Part shown: positions 17,009 through 25,882 of the stretch, piece after piece
Position numbering within the stretch: position 1 is the stretch's first letter
Layout: each line of letters starts with the position of its first letter
NCBI RefSeq assembly: GCF_001904725.1
Contig: NZ_MRCE01000006.1
Span: forward strand, 62,001 to 126,000
Reading direction: 5' to 3'
DNA: 64,000 nucleotides
DNA from: Phormidium ambiguum IAM M-71
GTDB lineage: Bacteria; Cyanobacteriota; Cyanobacteriia; Cyanobacteriales; Aerosakkonemataceae
Translations under genes and position numbers: made by a program
Notes under the pieces: model-generated
The model's database searches: none
The model's input: the letters and a program-made list of their open reading frames with translations, nothing else
What the model was told of the DNA's origin: nothing

Positions 17009-17707
17009 TTGATTCTGTCCTCGCAGCCGATCGAGAGGAGCAAATCGCTCCAAGAGCAGACTTACCAAGCATTGCGATCGAGCATCATGTCAGGGGATTT
17101 AGCTTCTGGCGATCGCTTGGTGGAGACACAGCTAGCACAGAAACTGCAAGTCAGCCGCACACCCATCCGCGAGGCGTTGCGCCAACTTCAGCAAGAGGGG
17201 CTAGTGACAGCAGAAGTTAATGGTGGCTTGCGAGTGACAGTAATTACCGTGACAGATGCAGCACAATTGTATGATTGTCGCCTTGCATTAGAGCAAGTTT
17301 CCGTTGCGGGTGCTTGTGAAAATGCCAGCGAATTACAGTTGCAAACATTGGAGAAATTTGTTGTTCAAGCAGAGAAACTAACACAGCGAGAAACTTCCGA
17401 ATTAAACAACTTTCAATTACTAGATTTGGATTATCAATTTCATCATTTAATTGCGGAAAGTTCCGGGAATAAATGGTTAGTTTCTTTATTGGATCAAGTA
17501 TTCGACAAAATGATGCTGTTGCGGATTCAAACTATGAGGCAAAACCCCAAAGTTTTGGAAATTAGGATTGAGCATCAAGAAATTTTTGCGGCGATCGCTC
17601 AACGTAATATTCCAATGGCAACCGAGAAAATGAAAAATCACTTAATTTCAAGTAAGCTTAGAGTTGTCGAGGAAGTAAAGAATTTGGGGATTGATGATGA
17701 CAGGTAA
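17009..17707 (+). CDS. GntR-family regulator, FCD subfamily
   Basis: 232 residues from a TTG start. The winged HTH at about 12-78 carries the GntR signature (LQEQTYQALRSSIMSGDLAS, LAQKLQVSRTPIREALRQLQ). The C-terminal FCD domain has the metal/ligand residues in DLDYQFHHLIAESSGN and RIEHQEIFAAI. FCD regulators sense small carboxylates, sugars or purine-derived compounds. Its place inside the nucleoside/purine cluster suggests that it controls it; the ligand is unknown. Confidence 0.9.
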   Translation: MILSSQPIERSKSLQEQTYQALRSSIMSGDLASGDRLVETQLAQKLQVSRTPIREALRQLQQEGLVTAEVNGGLRVTVITVTDAAQLYDCRLALEQVSVAGACENASELQLQTLEKFVVQAEKLTQRETSELNNFQLLDLDYQFHHLIAESSGNKWLVSLLDQVFDKMMLLRIQTMRQNPKVLEIRIEHQEIFAAIAQRNIPMATEKMKNHLISSKLRVVEEVKNLGIDDDR

Positions 17708-17752
17708 GATACCTGTTCTACGACCAAAAAATAAACTCTACCTAACAGTAAC

Positions 17753-18145
17753 ATGAAAAGAATTTTTATTTGTGGTTCTGCATTAAAAGGACAGCCCGAT
17801 CACGGAAATTTGCAAAATGCCAGCTTTATTAAACCTGCAAAAACCCAAGCTTTGTATCGCTTACACGCAGCAGGCAATGGTTGGCATCCAGCAATTTATC
17901 AAGTAGAAACAGGCGGAATTAGTATTCCAGGTGAAGTTTATGAAATGACGCAAGCAGAATACGAATACTTACTAGCTAACGAACCTCCAAATATGTATCC
18001 AGGGGATGTAATTTTAGAAGATGGCGAAACTTTAACAGCCATGCTTTATCCACAAGAATTAGTAGAAAAATACAATTGGCCTGATATTTCTCATTATGGC
18101 GGTTGGGCAGCTTATAAACAAGATAGCCAAAAAGTAACCGCGTAA
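17753..18145 (+). CDS. Allophanate hydrolase C-terminal-like / gamma-glutamylcyclotransferase-fold protein
   Basis: 130 residues: IFICGSALKGQPDHGNL, AAGNGWHPAIYQVETGGISI, PGEVYEMTQAEYEYLLANEP and MLYPQELVEKYNWPDISHYG. This matches stand-alone relatives of the C-terminal domain of allophanate hydrolase (AtzF), which adopts a gamma-glutamylcyclotransferase-like fold. In AtzF that domain hydrolyses N-carboxyurea-type intermediates. Position before an allantoate-type amidohydrolase fits a role in ureide breakdown. Confidence 0.65.
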   Translation: MKRIFICGSALKGQPDHGNLQNASFIKPAKTQALYRLHAAGNGWHPAIYQVETGGISIPGEVYEMTQAEYEYLLANEPPNMYPGDVILEDGETLTAMLYPQELVEKYNWPDISHYGGWAAYKQDSQKVTA

Positions 18146-18273
18146 GTAAAGCAAGCAGAAGGCAGAAGAATAAAATCTAAATTCATCCGCCTTTATCTGC
18201 TTACTTTACAATTAAATTATGCTTAGATTGGTGGTTAAAAAATCAAATTTATTAACATAAATAAGGCAAAATA

Positions 18274-19542
18274 ATGATGGTAGCAACTACTTTATCAATT
18301 AACAGCAAACGACTGAATGAAAGTATAGAAAAATTAGCAGAAATTGGGCAAGTATGTGCTGGTGGAGTTACGCGAATTGCCTTTAGTCAAGAAGACATTA
18401 CTGCACGGAATTTAGTGCAGAATTGGATGATTGAAGCTGGGATGAAAGTTCGCATCGATCCAGCAGGAAATATTATTGGTCGTTACGAAGGAAAACAGCA
18501 AAATTTTCCGGCATTAGCAACAGGATCTCATATAGATACTGTACCCAACGGAGGTCGATTTGATGGCAATTTAGGTGTATTAGCTGGAATTGAAGTAGTG
18601 AGAACTTTGAATGAAAATAATATTAGATTGGAACACCCAATCGAAGTTATTGTATTCACAGATGAAGAAAATACGATGATTGGTAGTAAAGCAATGGCGG
18701 GAACAGCTAGTAATAATGCTGAATTCTACCGACTTGCTGATGGTACACCAGTTGAGGAAAGTTTAGCCAAAATGGGAGGAGACTGGAGTAAATTTAGCAG
18801 TGCAAAACGCGATCGATCGCAAATAGCTGCTTACATAGAATTGCACGTAGAACAAGGCGGAATTTTAGACAATCTTGACAAACAAATTGGCGTAGTTGAA
18901 GGAGTTGTCGGGATGTATCGGGGAATAATTACTGTTACCGGAAAAGCCAATCATGCTGGAACAACCCCGATGGAAATGCGCCAAGATGCCTTAGTTGCAG
19001 CTGCTCAAATTGTCCTAGAAATCAACAATTTAGGCAAAATTTTACCCGGAAAACAAGTAGCAACAGTTGGTAAATTTAACGTAGTTCCTAATGCAACAAA
19101 CATTGTCCCCGGACAGGTAGAAATGAGTATTGACGTGCGAGATTTGTCCGGCGAAAACGTAAAAAATTTAATTGCTAAATTAGAACAAAGATTAACTGAA
19201 ATTGCTACCAATACGCAAACTAAAATTAGTTTAAAACCTTACTTGTGGGTAGATCCAACTTTATCAGCTGTAGCGATTCAGAATGCGATCGTAAACTCAT
19301 GCAATCAACTAGGCTTTTCTCATTATAGTTTACCCAGTCGTGCCGGACACGATGCCCAAGAAATAGGACGTATTACCGACATGGGAATGATTTTCATCCC
19401 CAGCATAGAAGGAATCAGTCATTCTCCCAAAGAATACACCACACCCGAACAATGTACCCAAGGAACAAACATACTATTACAAACATTTTTGCGTTTAGAT
19501 AAAATTTATACAGTAAATCAAACAGAACTAGTGATTAATTAA
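18274..19542 (+). CDS. Zn-dependent carbamoylase / allantoate amidohydrolase (M20)
   Basis: 422 residues. Metal-binding motifs of the M20 hydantoinase/carbamoylase branch are complete: GSHIDTVPNGGRFDGNLGVL, FTDEEN, ELHVEQGG, NHAGTTPMEMRQDAL, PSRAGHDAQ and GISHSPKEYT. Members act on allantoate, ureidoglycolate, N-carbamoyl amino acids or beta-ureidopropionate. Purine-gene context favours allantoate or a related ureide, but sequence alone does not choose. AAGG lies just upstream of a double ATG. Confidence 0.8.
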   Translation: MMVATTLSINSKRLNESIEKLAEIGQVCAGGVTRIAFSQEDITARNLVQNWMIEAGMKVRIDPAGNIIGRYEGKQQNFPALATGSHIDTVPNGGRFDGNLGVLAGIEVVRTLNENNIRLEHPIEVIVFTDEENTMIGSKAMAGTASNNAEFYRLADGTPVEESLAKMGGDWSKFSSAKRDRSQIAAYIELHVEQGGILDNLDKQIGVVEGVVGMYRGIITVTGKANHAGTTPMEMRQDALVAAAQIVLEINNLGKILPGKQVATVGKFNVVPNATNIVPGQVEMSIDVRDLSGENVKNLIAKLEQRLTEIATNTQTKISLKPYLWVDPTLSAVAIQNAIVNSCNQLGFSHYSLPSRAGHDAQEIGRITDMGMIFIPSIEGISHSPKEYTTPEQCTQGTNILLQTFLRLDKIYTVNQTELVIN

Positions 19543-19612
19543 ATAATATCAATTATCAAAACTTAATCCAGCTAATCTCCCAATTTTAAAATCCAAATCC
19601 AAGGTTATTAAA

Positions 19613-20422
19613 ATGGATTTACACAACATTGAAACATACCTTAGTCCCCAGAAAATAGAAGAAATAACCAATTGGAAAACCGGATGGACTTGGTTAGCTG
19701 GTGGTACTTGGTTATTCACCGAACCGCAACCGCAAATTAACACCTTAGTTGACTTACAAAACCTAAAATGGTCAGAAATAGAAATTAACTCCGAAGGTTT
19801 AACAATTGGCGCAACTTGTATCATGAGTCAATTATCAAAGCACACCTTTCCAGAAAATTGGACAGCAGTAAAAGGATTAAAAAGCGCCGTTCAAGAACTA
19901 GCATCATTCAAAATTCAAAACGTCGCCACTGTCGGAGGAAACCTGTGTTTAGCATTACCAGCAGGAACATTTGCACCAGTAATGATAGTCCTAGATGCAA
20001 AATATCAAATACTCCCATTATCAGGCGAACCTTATTGGATTTCCGCCTTAGAATTTCAAACAGGTGCAAAGCAAACAATCCTCAAACCTGGAGAAGTTTT
20101 GCGAAAAATATTCATCCCCAAAGAAAACTTAGAATTACAAATTAACTACCAGCGAATTTGCGTTGCAACTGCTGGACTTGCCGTTTCAATTGTAGTAGCA
20201 GCTTATAACCCAAACACCCAAAAAATCAGATTTGGGATTAGTGGTTGCGTACCTTCACCAAAATTCATTGAATTTGCCCAAATCCCCTCAAAAACCGAAA
20301 TAATAGAAAAACTTAACACCACAATTCCATTAACTAATTATCTAAACGATACAACAGCCTCTAACACATATCGTCAACATATAACCCAAATTTTAATAGA
20401 TCGATCGCTAAATTTATCATAA
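19613..20422 (+). CDS. Xanthine-dehydrogenase-type FAD subunit
   Basis: 269 residues of the FAD-binding domain of molybdenum hydroxylases. WTWLAGGTWLF is the first flavin-binding segment, and ASFKIQNVATVGGNLCLALP is the conserved second flavin motif. The C-terminal CO-dehydrogenase flavoprotein domain spans about 160-265. It passes electrons from the 2Fe-2S centres of the next gene product to FAD. It lies 59 bp before the Mo/Fe-S subunit, implying a two-subunit enzyme. Confidence 0.85.
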   Translation: MDLHNIETYLSPQKIEEITNWKTGWTWLAGGTWLFTEPQPQINTLVDLQNLKWSEIEINSEGLTIGATCIMSQLSKHTFPENWTAVKGLKSAVQELASFKIQNVATVGGNLCLALPAGTFAPVMIVLDAKYQILPLSGEPYWISALEFQTGAKQTILKPGEVLRKIFIPKENLELQINYQRICVATAGLAVSIVVAAYNPNTQKIRFGISGCVPSPKFIEFAQIPSKTEIIEKLNTTIPLTNYLNDTTASNTYRQHITQILIDRSLNLS

Positions 20423-20480
20423 AACTCTCTCTTTCTTCTTCTCTTTCTTTGCGTCCTTTGCGTCCTTTGCAGTTCAAAAA

Positions 20481-23288
20481 ATGTCTTTAAAATTCAAAAT
20501 TAACAATCAAAACTATAACATTACTTGTCCTCCCGGCACTAGCTTATTAACCTTACTTCGCCAACAAGGATGGATGGGAGTTCATAAAGTTTGCGAAACA
20601 GGAGACTGTGGAAGCTGTACAGTTTGGATAAACGAAACACCAGTTCATAGCTGCATTTATCCCGCCCATCGTATTAACAATTCTCAAATTACAACCATCG
20701 AAGGATTAGCAAAAGACGGCAAACTTTGCTCAATGCAGCAAGCATTTATCGAAGAACAAGGATTTCAATGTGGATATTGTACTCCCGGAATGATTATGTC
20801 CGCCGAAAAATTGGACTTTTCCACAGAAGCAGAACTTCGCGCCGCAATGGATGGAAATCTTTGTCGCTGTACAGGTTATCAAGCAATAATTGAAAGCATC
20901 AAACAAGGCAAAAATCTAACTAATTACCCAACTACCAACTACCCACTACCAACTACCCAAATCGGACAAAATATTCCCAAACAAGATGGTTATGAAATTG
21001 TTACTGGAAAACCAATTTATACAGCAGATTGGACACCAGAAGGAACATTGCATTTAAAGGTTTTGCGATCGCCCCATCCCCACGCTAGAATCCGCAAAAT
21101 TGACACTAGCAAAGCTAAAAAATTACCGGGAGTTATCGCTATCTTTACCCATGAAGATGTTAGCAGAATTCCTTATTCAACCGCTGGACACGCCGAACCT
21201 GTTCCCGATCCTCATGACCATTATTTGTTAGATAATAAAGTGCGATTTATTGGCGATCGCATTGCAGCAGTAGTCGCAGAAACACCTGCAATCGCCGAAA
21301 TAGCTTGTCAATTAATCACAGTAGATTATGAAATCTTACCTCATGTAATCGATCCGATTTTAGCAATGGGTGACAAGGTGAAAGAAATGGGGACTGGGGA
21401 TTGGGGATTGGGGATTGGGGAATTAACAAAACCGCCAATTCCGATTATTCACGATGAAGCAGAATCTTATCAAATCCATGATGCACAACATAACATTTCT
21501 GGGGAAGTTTTGATTGAAAAAGGCGATTTAGCTAAGGGATTTTCCGAGGCAGATTTAATATTAGAAAACACTTATACTTTGCCAGCAGTACAACATACTC
21601 ATTTAGAACCGCATATTAGCACTAGTTGGTTAGAAGAAGATGGCACATTAGTAGTTAGATCCAGCACTCAAGTTCCCTTTCATTGTCAACGGATTCTCGC
21701 GCAACTTTTCAATTTACCTCAAGATAAAGTTCGAGTTTATAAAACTAATATTGGTGGAGGTTTTGGCAACAAACAAGAAATTTTAACGGAAGACCTTTGT
21801 GTTTTAGCAACATTAAAAACAAATCGTCCTGTGCAATGGGTGTTTACCCGCAATGAGGAATTTACTGCTACAAATAGCCGTCATGCAATGAAAGTTCACC
21901 TAAAAATTGGGGTGAAAAAAGATGGTAGTTTAACTGCGGTGGAAATGAATGCGATCGCAAATACAGGCGCTTACGGAAATCATGGTACGCAAGTAGTTTT
22001 CCTCACCGGAACCATGCCATTAGGATTGTATCGTTGTCCTAACCAAAAATTTCACGGTCTTTCAGTTTATACTAACACAATGCCAGCCGGAGCATTTCGC
22101 GGATACGGAGCAACCCAAGGCTTTTTCGCAATAGAATGCTTACTAGATGAAATAGCCGAAAAATTGCAATTAGACCCCTTAGAATTCCGGCGAAAAAACT
22201 TAATTAACACCGAAGATTCCCTGCTATTAGGAGTAGAAAAACACTTCAAAATCGTCGGTAGTTGCGGATTAGATGAAGCATTAACAAAAGTCGCTGAAGT
22301 ATTAGAATATCAACCAGGAACACCACCAAAAATTAACGGACATTTGCGTCAAGGAGTGGGTTTTGCTGTCGCCATGCAAGGAAGTGGATTAGCCAAAATC
22401 CACACAGCTAAAGTTAAAATTGCACTAAAAGAAAATGGTCGTTATGAATTAAGAACTGGTGCAGTAGATGTTGGTACAGGTGCAGAAACGACTTTAAGAC
22501 AAATCGCCGCTGAAGTTTTAAATACAACTTTCGATCGCATTGATATTATTGCTGGCGACACCAAAGAAACACCTTTTGATGCAGGTTCTTATGCTTCTGC
22601 AACCACTTATATTACAGGACAAGCAGTAATTTTAGCTGCACAAAAATTACGAGAATTGTTATTAAATAATGTTAGCGAAATTTGGCAAACACTACCAGAA
22701 AATTTGGAATTAAGCGGCATTTTAATTAAATTAAAAATCTCTCAAACTAGTAAAGAAATCGATCTAGTAACTTTAGCTAAAATCAGTAATCCACCATTAG
22801 TAGCAGAATCAGAATATGCAGCCGATCGTTCTACCCTAACTTTTGCCGTGCAAGGAGTAGAAGTAGAAGTAGATACAGAAACTGGAAGAACTAAAATATT
22901 GCGTTGCGTGCAAGCGGTTGATATTGGTAAAGCAATTAATCCCCGCATTTGTGAAGGTCAAGTCATTGGCGGAATCGTGATGGGATTAGGGTATGCTTTA
23001 ACCGAAGAATTACACTTCGATGAACAAGGAAAAATCATCAATCCTAACCTTCGTACTTATCGCTTACCCCTTGCTAAAGATGTGCCACCAATAGAAGTAT
23101 TTTTGATTGAAAAATCCGATCCTTACGGGCCTTTTGGAGCGAAAGGAGTAGGAGAAGTTGTGATTAATTGTACTGCTCCTGCGATCGTCAATGCTGTTGC
23201 TCATGCTACCGGAATTAGACTCAAACAATTACCAATAACGCCTGAAAGACTGTGGAAAGCAATACAGGGATTACATAACCGCGTATAA
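20481..23288 (+). CDS. Molybdenum hydroxylase, fused 2Fe-2S and molybdopterin domains (XDH/aldehyde oxidase type)
   Basis: 935 residues. The N-terminal ferredoxin domain has Cys at 38, 43, 46 and 58 and the second 2Fe-2S domain Cys at 97, 100, 128 and 130. After a linker at about 145-165 come the a/b hammerhead (TGKPIYTADWTPEGTLHLKV) and Mo-binding domains, ending in FGAKGVGEVVINCTAPA with the catalytic-type Glu. The 2Fe-2S plus Mo order, with FAD on a separate subunit, resembles aldehyde oxidoreductases more than two-subunit XdhAB. Purine context suggests hypoxanthine or xanthine as substrate. Two heptamer repeats lie inside the frame. Confidence 0.88.
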   Translation: MSLKFKINNQNYNITCPPGTSLLTLLRQQGWMGVHKVCETGDCGSCTVWINETPVHSCIYPAHRINNSQITTIEGLAKDGKLCSMQQAFIEEQGFQCGYCTPGMIMSAEKLDFSTEAELRAAMDGNLCRCTGYQAIIESIKQGKNLTNYPTTNYPLPTTQIGQNIPKQDGYEIVTGKPIYTADWTPEGTLHLKVLRSPHPHARIRKIDTSKAKKLPGVIAIFTHEDVSRIPYSTAGHAEPVPDPHDHYLLDNKVRFIGDRIAAVVAETPAIAEIACQLITVDYEILPHVIDPILAMGDKVKEMGTGDWGLGIGELTKPPIPIIHDEAESYQIHDAQHNISGEVLIEKGDLAKGFSEADLILENTYTLPAVQHTHLEPHISTSWLEEDGTLVVRSSTQVPFHCQRILAQLFNLPQDKVRVYKTNIGGGFGNKQEILTEDLCVLATLKTNRPVQWVFTRNEEFTATNSRHAMKVHLKIGVKKDGSLTAVEMNAIANTGAYGNHGTQVVFLTGTMPLGLYRCPNQKFHGLSVYTNTMPAGAFRGYGATQGFFAIECLLDEIAEKLQLDPLEFRRKNLINTEDSLLLGVEKHFKIVGSCGLDEALTKVAEVLEYQPGTPPKINGHLRQGVGFAVAMQGSGLAKIHTAKVKIALKENGRYELRTGAVDVGTGAETTLRQIAAEVLNTTFDRIDIIAGDTKETPFDAGSYASATTYITGQAVILAAQKLRELLLNNVSEIWQTLPENLELSGILIKLKISQTSKEIDLVTLAKISNPPLVAESEYAADRSTLTFAVQGVEVEVDTETGRTKILRCVQAVDIGKAINPRICEGQVIGGIVMGLGYALTEELHFDEQGKIINPNLRTYRLPLAKDVPPIEVFLIEKSDPYGPFGAKGVGEVVINCTAPAIVNAVAHATGIRLKQLPITPERLWKAIQGLHNRV
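20931..20958. repeat. In-gene heptamer repeat (ACTACCM x4)
   Basis: Four 7-base units alternating ACTACCA and ACTACCC, within the interdomain linker of the molybdenum hydroxylase. It encodes a Pro/Thr/Tyr-rich stretch (NYPTTNYPLPTTQ) without breaking the frame. Confidence 0.75.
21388..21422. repeat. In-gene heptamer repeat (TGGGGAT x5)
   Basis: Five 7-base units of TGGGGAT with end variants. This is the reverse complement of the CCCCA(A/G)T short tandem repeat known in cyanobacteria. It encodes MGTGDWGLGIGELT inside the Mo-binding subunit at a position that looks like a surface loop. Confidence 0.8.
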
Positions 23289-23346
23289 ATTAAAAGTACA
23301 ATAGTAGCAATCAGTGTTTAAAGCTAAATTAGGTAGTGGTATATAG

Positions 23347-23658
23347 TTGAGAAACTCTGTGGAAGATTTTACTTTTCGTGCGCGTTTCAAATTAGCTAAG
23401 ACTTGTTCAATCAACATTGAAGCTTCTTCTATCCAAGTCACAGTTCCAGGTACTGAGAAGCTACTTTTGCTCTCTTCACACGAGTACGAAAAAACAATTA
23501 GTAAAGCACATGATTTAGTTCTTGAATCGAGAGGTTGGTCATCAAATCAAGAAGCACTTACTGCTGGTGAGCAATATCGTGACGCTTTGATGGTTGCGTT
23601 TGCTTGTTTGAGGATTGGTGCAGATTTCGGTAATCGTAGCCCCAAGTCTTGGAAATAA
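23347..23658 (+). CDS. Hypothetical protein, possibly frameshifted
   Basis: 103 residues from a TTG start; no domain recognised. The product ends abruptly at GADFGNRSPKSWK. The +1 frame is open from 23612 and from GCC at 23639 reads APSLGNKKRPSRDEVGSAAA then TLEVFVSDLLCAML up to a stop at 23758. That looks like protein-coding sequence, so the ancestral gene may have run to 23758 with a one-base slip near 23620-23640. It is the first gene of the restriction/TA island and does not resemble the flanking purine genes. Confidence 0.45.
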   Translation: MRNSVEDFTFRARFKLAKTCSINIEASSIQVTVPGTEKLLLLSSHEYEKTISKAHDLVLESRGWSSNQEALTAGEQYRDALMVAFACLRIGADFGNRSPKSWK

Positions 23659-23767
23659 AAAGCGTCCTTCTCGTGATGAAGTAGGTAGTGCAGCAGCAAC
23701 TCTTGAAGTTTTTGTCTCTGATTTACTTTGTGCTATGTTGAACCAAAATGAAGAATAAAATGATAGG

Positions 23768-23807
23768 CACAACAAAATCATTTCCACAGATAGATCGATC
23801 GCAATCA
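23768..23807. repeat. Island repeat, copy 1
   Basis: Contains AACAAAATCATTTCCACAGA followed by TAGATCGATCGCAATCAG. Copies 2 (25804-25845), 3 (26694-26730) and 4 (27258-27277) share it. It ends 19 bases before the start of the BglII-like endonuclease. Confidence 0.8.
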
Positions 23808-23826
23808 GCCTCAATAAATAGTCAAT

Positions 23827-24420
23827 ATGAAAATTGTCCAAGAAATTTCTCTTATTAGCATTGGAAATTTTGCAGAATCGAGCGATTGGTCTATTATTCG
23901 GGATGAAATTCGTGAGGCTATTTCCTTAGTCGTTCATCCTCCTGGCACATCAAACTTTACCATCAACCCAACAAAACATGGTAATGGTGTCAAACCGATT
24001 AAAAAAGCTTGCATGATTGCTTTACACGATCGGTTTGGATGGAGTTTGGAAACTTCGATTAACTACGCAACTCGATCGCCAGGAAAAGTAGATGCCACAA
24101 AAGTTCTTGATAACCATCTTTTTGCTCTGGAATGGGAAACAGGAAACATCTCCTCAAGTCATCGATCAATTAATAAAATGGTTTTAGGATTATTACGAGG
24201 TGTTTTTCTCGGTGCTGCTTTGGTACTCCCAAGTAGAAAAATTTATCCTTATCTAACCGATCGAATAGGAAACTATGAAGAGTTAGAGCCATATTTTGAT
24301 GTGTGGCGAGCAGTTAGACTTGAAGAAGGCTTTCTGGCAATTTTCGTCATTGAACACGATCAAATAGATAGCAACGTACCAACAATTCCTAAAGGAACAG
24401 ATGGTCGTGCATTAATATAA
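23827..24420 (+). CDS. BglII/BstYI-like type II restriction endonuclease
   Basis: 197 residues. The pattern VKPIKKACMIALHDRFGWS, then KVDATKVLDNHLFALEWETG, NKMVLGLLRGVFLGAALVLP and LTDRIGNYEELEPYFDVW fits the BglII/BstYI endonuclease family, with LEWETG as the likely catalytic E-x-E segment. Members cut around GATC cores, but the site here cannot be read. It converges with a DNA methyltransferase 25 bp away, which supports a restriction-modification role. An annotation as plain hypothetical would also be defensible. Confidence 0.6.
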   Translation: MKIVQEISLISIGNFAESSDWSIIRDEIREAISLVVHPPGTSNFTINPTKHGNGVKPIKKACMIALHDRFGWSLETSINYATRSPGKVDATKVLDNHLFALEWETGNISSSHRSINKMVLGLLRGVFLGAALVLPSRKIYPYLTDRIGNYEELEPYFDVWRAVRLEEGFLAIFVIEHDQIDSNVPTIPKGTDGRALI

Positions 24421-24445
24421 ATTTCCCAGACAAAAGCTTTTTAAA

Positions 24446-25477
24446 CTAAGGAATAAGAACCTGCGACATAGCCGTTTTCCGCTGCTTTAATTTCTTGTTT
24501 CCCCTAGCTGATTCCCATTCCTCAGTAATTCCGTTAGCTAAATCAGTTAACCTTTCTATTGCTGGCTGTGTATCTCCAATTTCTGAACCAATCCAATAAC
24601 GATTTAGTTTTTCTGCCGCATAAAAAGTAGTACCAGAACCCCCAAAAGGATCGACTACAATTTGACCTGGATTAGATGCCATCGCAATAATTCTTTCTAG
24701 CATGATCGGAGCCAGTTCGTTAGGAACTCGTTTTTTATGCCGACGATGCCGAACAGGTGGAATATCAGTCCACATTTCTTCAGTTAATGTCCATAAAACT
24801 TCATTATAATTAGCTTCCGAAGTATCTTCCCAAACATCCTCTGGCATATCCCAGACATCCATTAAATTAATCCCTTTTTCATTAAGTCTTTTGCGATGCC
24901 CACCATAATCTCGGATTTCTCCACCACAATGACGACAAACTTGAATCGGTGTATAAACTTTATTAAAAACTGCTGGTTCTCCCTTTGTGTAATAAATTAG
25001 TCCGTAGTGTGCAGGAGACATTCTTTTACCTCTGGGAAAAGCCTTTGGCATTCTGCAAGCAATCCAGTGTCGAAACCACATTCCTTTTTGATTGAGAAAT
25101 GCACCATAATCTATGCACCATCTCGGCAGATTAAATACAAATAAACTTGCACCTGGTTTAAGTACTCGAACGCTTTGATCGAGCCACTGTTGCGACCAAT
25201 TTAAATATTGATCGACTTTCATGCTATCGCTCACACCTTCACCATATTCTTTTCCCAGATTAAAAGGTGGATCGGCAAATACAAGATCTACTGAATCATC
25301 AGGTAAAGCCGACAGAAATTTAAGACAATCTCCTTGATAAAGGATGCCATACTCACTGAGATAAACCTGTTGTAATTCTTGTTGACTTACAACATCAGAA
25401 GTAATCAGTTCAAAGGGTAGCATTAAATTAGCCTTTAGTACATTAGTATGACTTGAGTTTAAAAACTCTATTGTCAA
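24446..25477 (-). CDS. Site-specific DNA methyltransferase (beta-type)
   Basis: 343 residues. Catalytic motif IV DPPFNLGKEYGEG comes first and the AdoMet motif I DPFGGSGTTFYAAEKLN near the C-terminus, giving the beta class order. DPPF favours N6-adenine (N4-cytosine is possible). A CRHCGGEIRDYGGH segment could bind zinc. It should protect sites cut by the convergent BglII-like enzyme. Its start overlaps the stop of the upstream HTH gene by 4 bases (ATGA type), so the two are translationally coupled. Confidence 0.85.
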   Translation of the reverse strand: MTIEFLNSSHTNVLKANLMLPFELITSDVVSQQELQQVYLSEYGILYQGDCLKFLSALPDDSVDLVFADPPFNLGKEYGEGVSDSMKVDQYLNWSQQWLDQSVRVLKPGASLFVFNLPRWCIDYGAFLNQKGMWFRHWIACRMPKAFPRGKRMSPAHYGLIYYTKGEPAVFNKVYTPIQVCRHCGGEIRDYGGHRKRLNEKGINLMDVWDMPEDVWEDTSEANYNEVLWTLTEEMWTDIPPVRHRRHKKRVPNELAPIMLERIIAMASNPGQIVVDPFGGSGTTFYAAEKLNRYWIGSEIGDTQPAIERLTDLANGITEEWESARGNKKLKQRKTAMSQVLIP

Positions 25478-25716
25478 TTGTCAATAGAATTTTTTTGAGG
25501 ACTTGTACTTCTTGGTTGATAAGGCTTTCCAGTAGGTTGATTTTGATATCTCTCTAACTCAATATCTTCTATATAGTAGTAACGCCCAAGTTTACGAGCT
25601 ACAATTTGACCATTCTTAATTAGGTCGTGAACTCGCTGACGAGTTACACCAAGTAGTTGTGCAGTTTGAGCTACAGATAGTAATTCCGGGTTGCCATTTG
25701 AATCGGAGTCTGTCAT
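25474..25716 (-). CDS. Excisionase/MerR-type HTH protein linked to methyltransferase
   Basis: 80 residues with a MerR-like/excisionase HTH at about 12-58: LLSVAQTAQLLGVTRQRVHD and a wing RKLGRYYYIEDIELERYQ. It overlaps the methyltransferase by 4 bp. Restriction-modification systems often carry small controller proteins, and I infer such a role; the usual C proteins are Xre-type, so this family would be a variation. It could also be a DNA-binding specificity helper. Confidence 0.7.
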   Translation of the reverse strand: MTDSDSNGNPELLSVAQTAQLLGVTRQRVHDLIKNGQIVARKLGRYYYIEDIELERYQNQPTGKPYQPRSTSPQKNSIDN

Positions 25717-25803
25717 ACGATGAAGGTAATCTAATCATCTAGCTACTTTTTTTACATTGCATTCCTAAGAGTAACTTAAGTCCTGTGAAACATAAATCTA
25801 AAT

Positions 25804-25845
25804 AACAAACAAAATCATTTCCACAGATAGATCGATCGCCATCAG
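25804..25845. repeat. Island repeat, copy 2
   Basis: The most complete copy: AACAAACAAAATCATTTCC then ACAGATAGATCGATCGCCATCAG. It ends 37 bases before the DUF433 gene. Confidence 0.8.
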
Positions 25846-25882
25846 TTAAAATCAAATAAACTTCTGATCGAGAGTATTTATT

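Noticed and set aside
16918..17220. 100-residue plus-strand ORF over the gntR start
   Set aside because: It overlaps the GntR HTH region in another frame and would cover the palindromic operator; the GntR frame is clearly the real one.
20931..20958. CRISPR-like array
   Set aside because: Units are contiguous heptamers without spacers. I found no direct repeat of 25-37 bases with regular spacers anywhere in the window.
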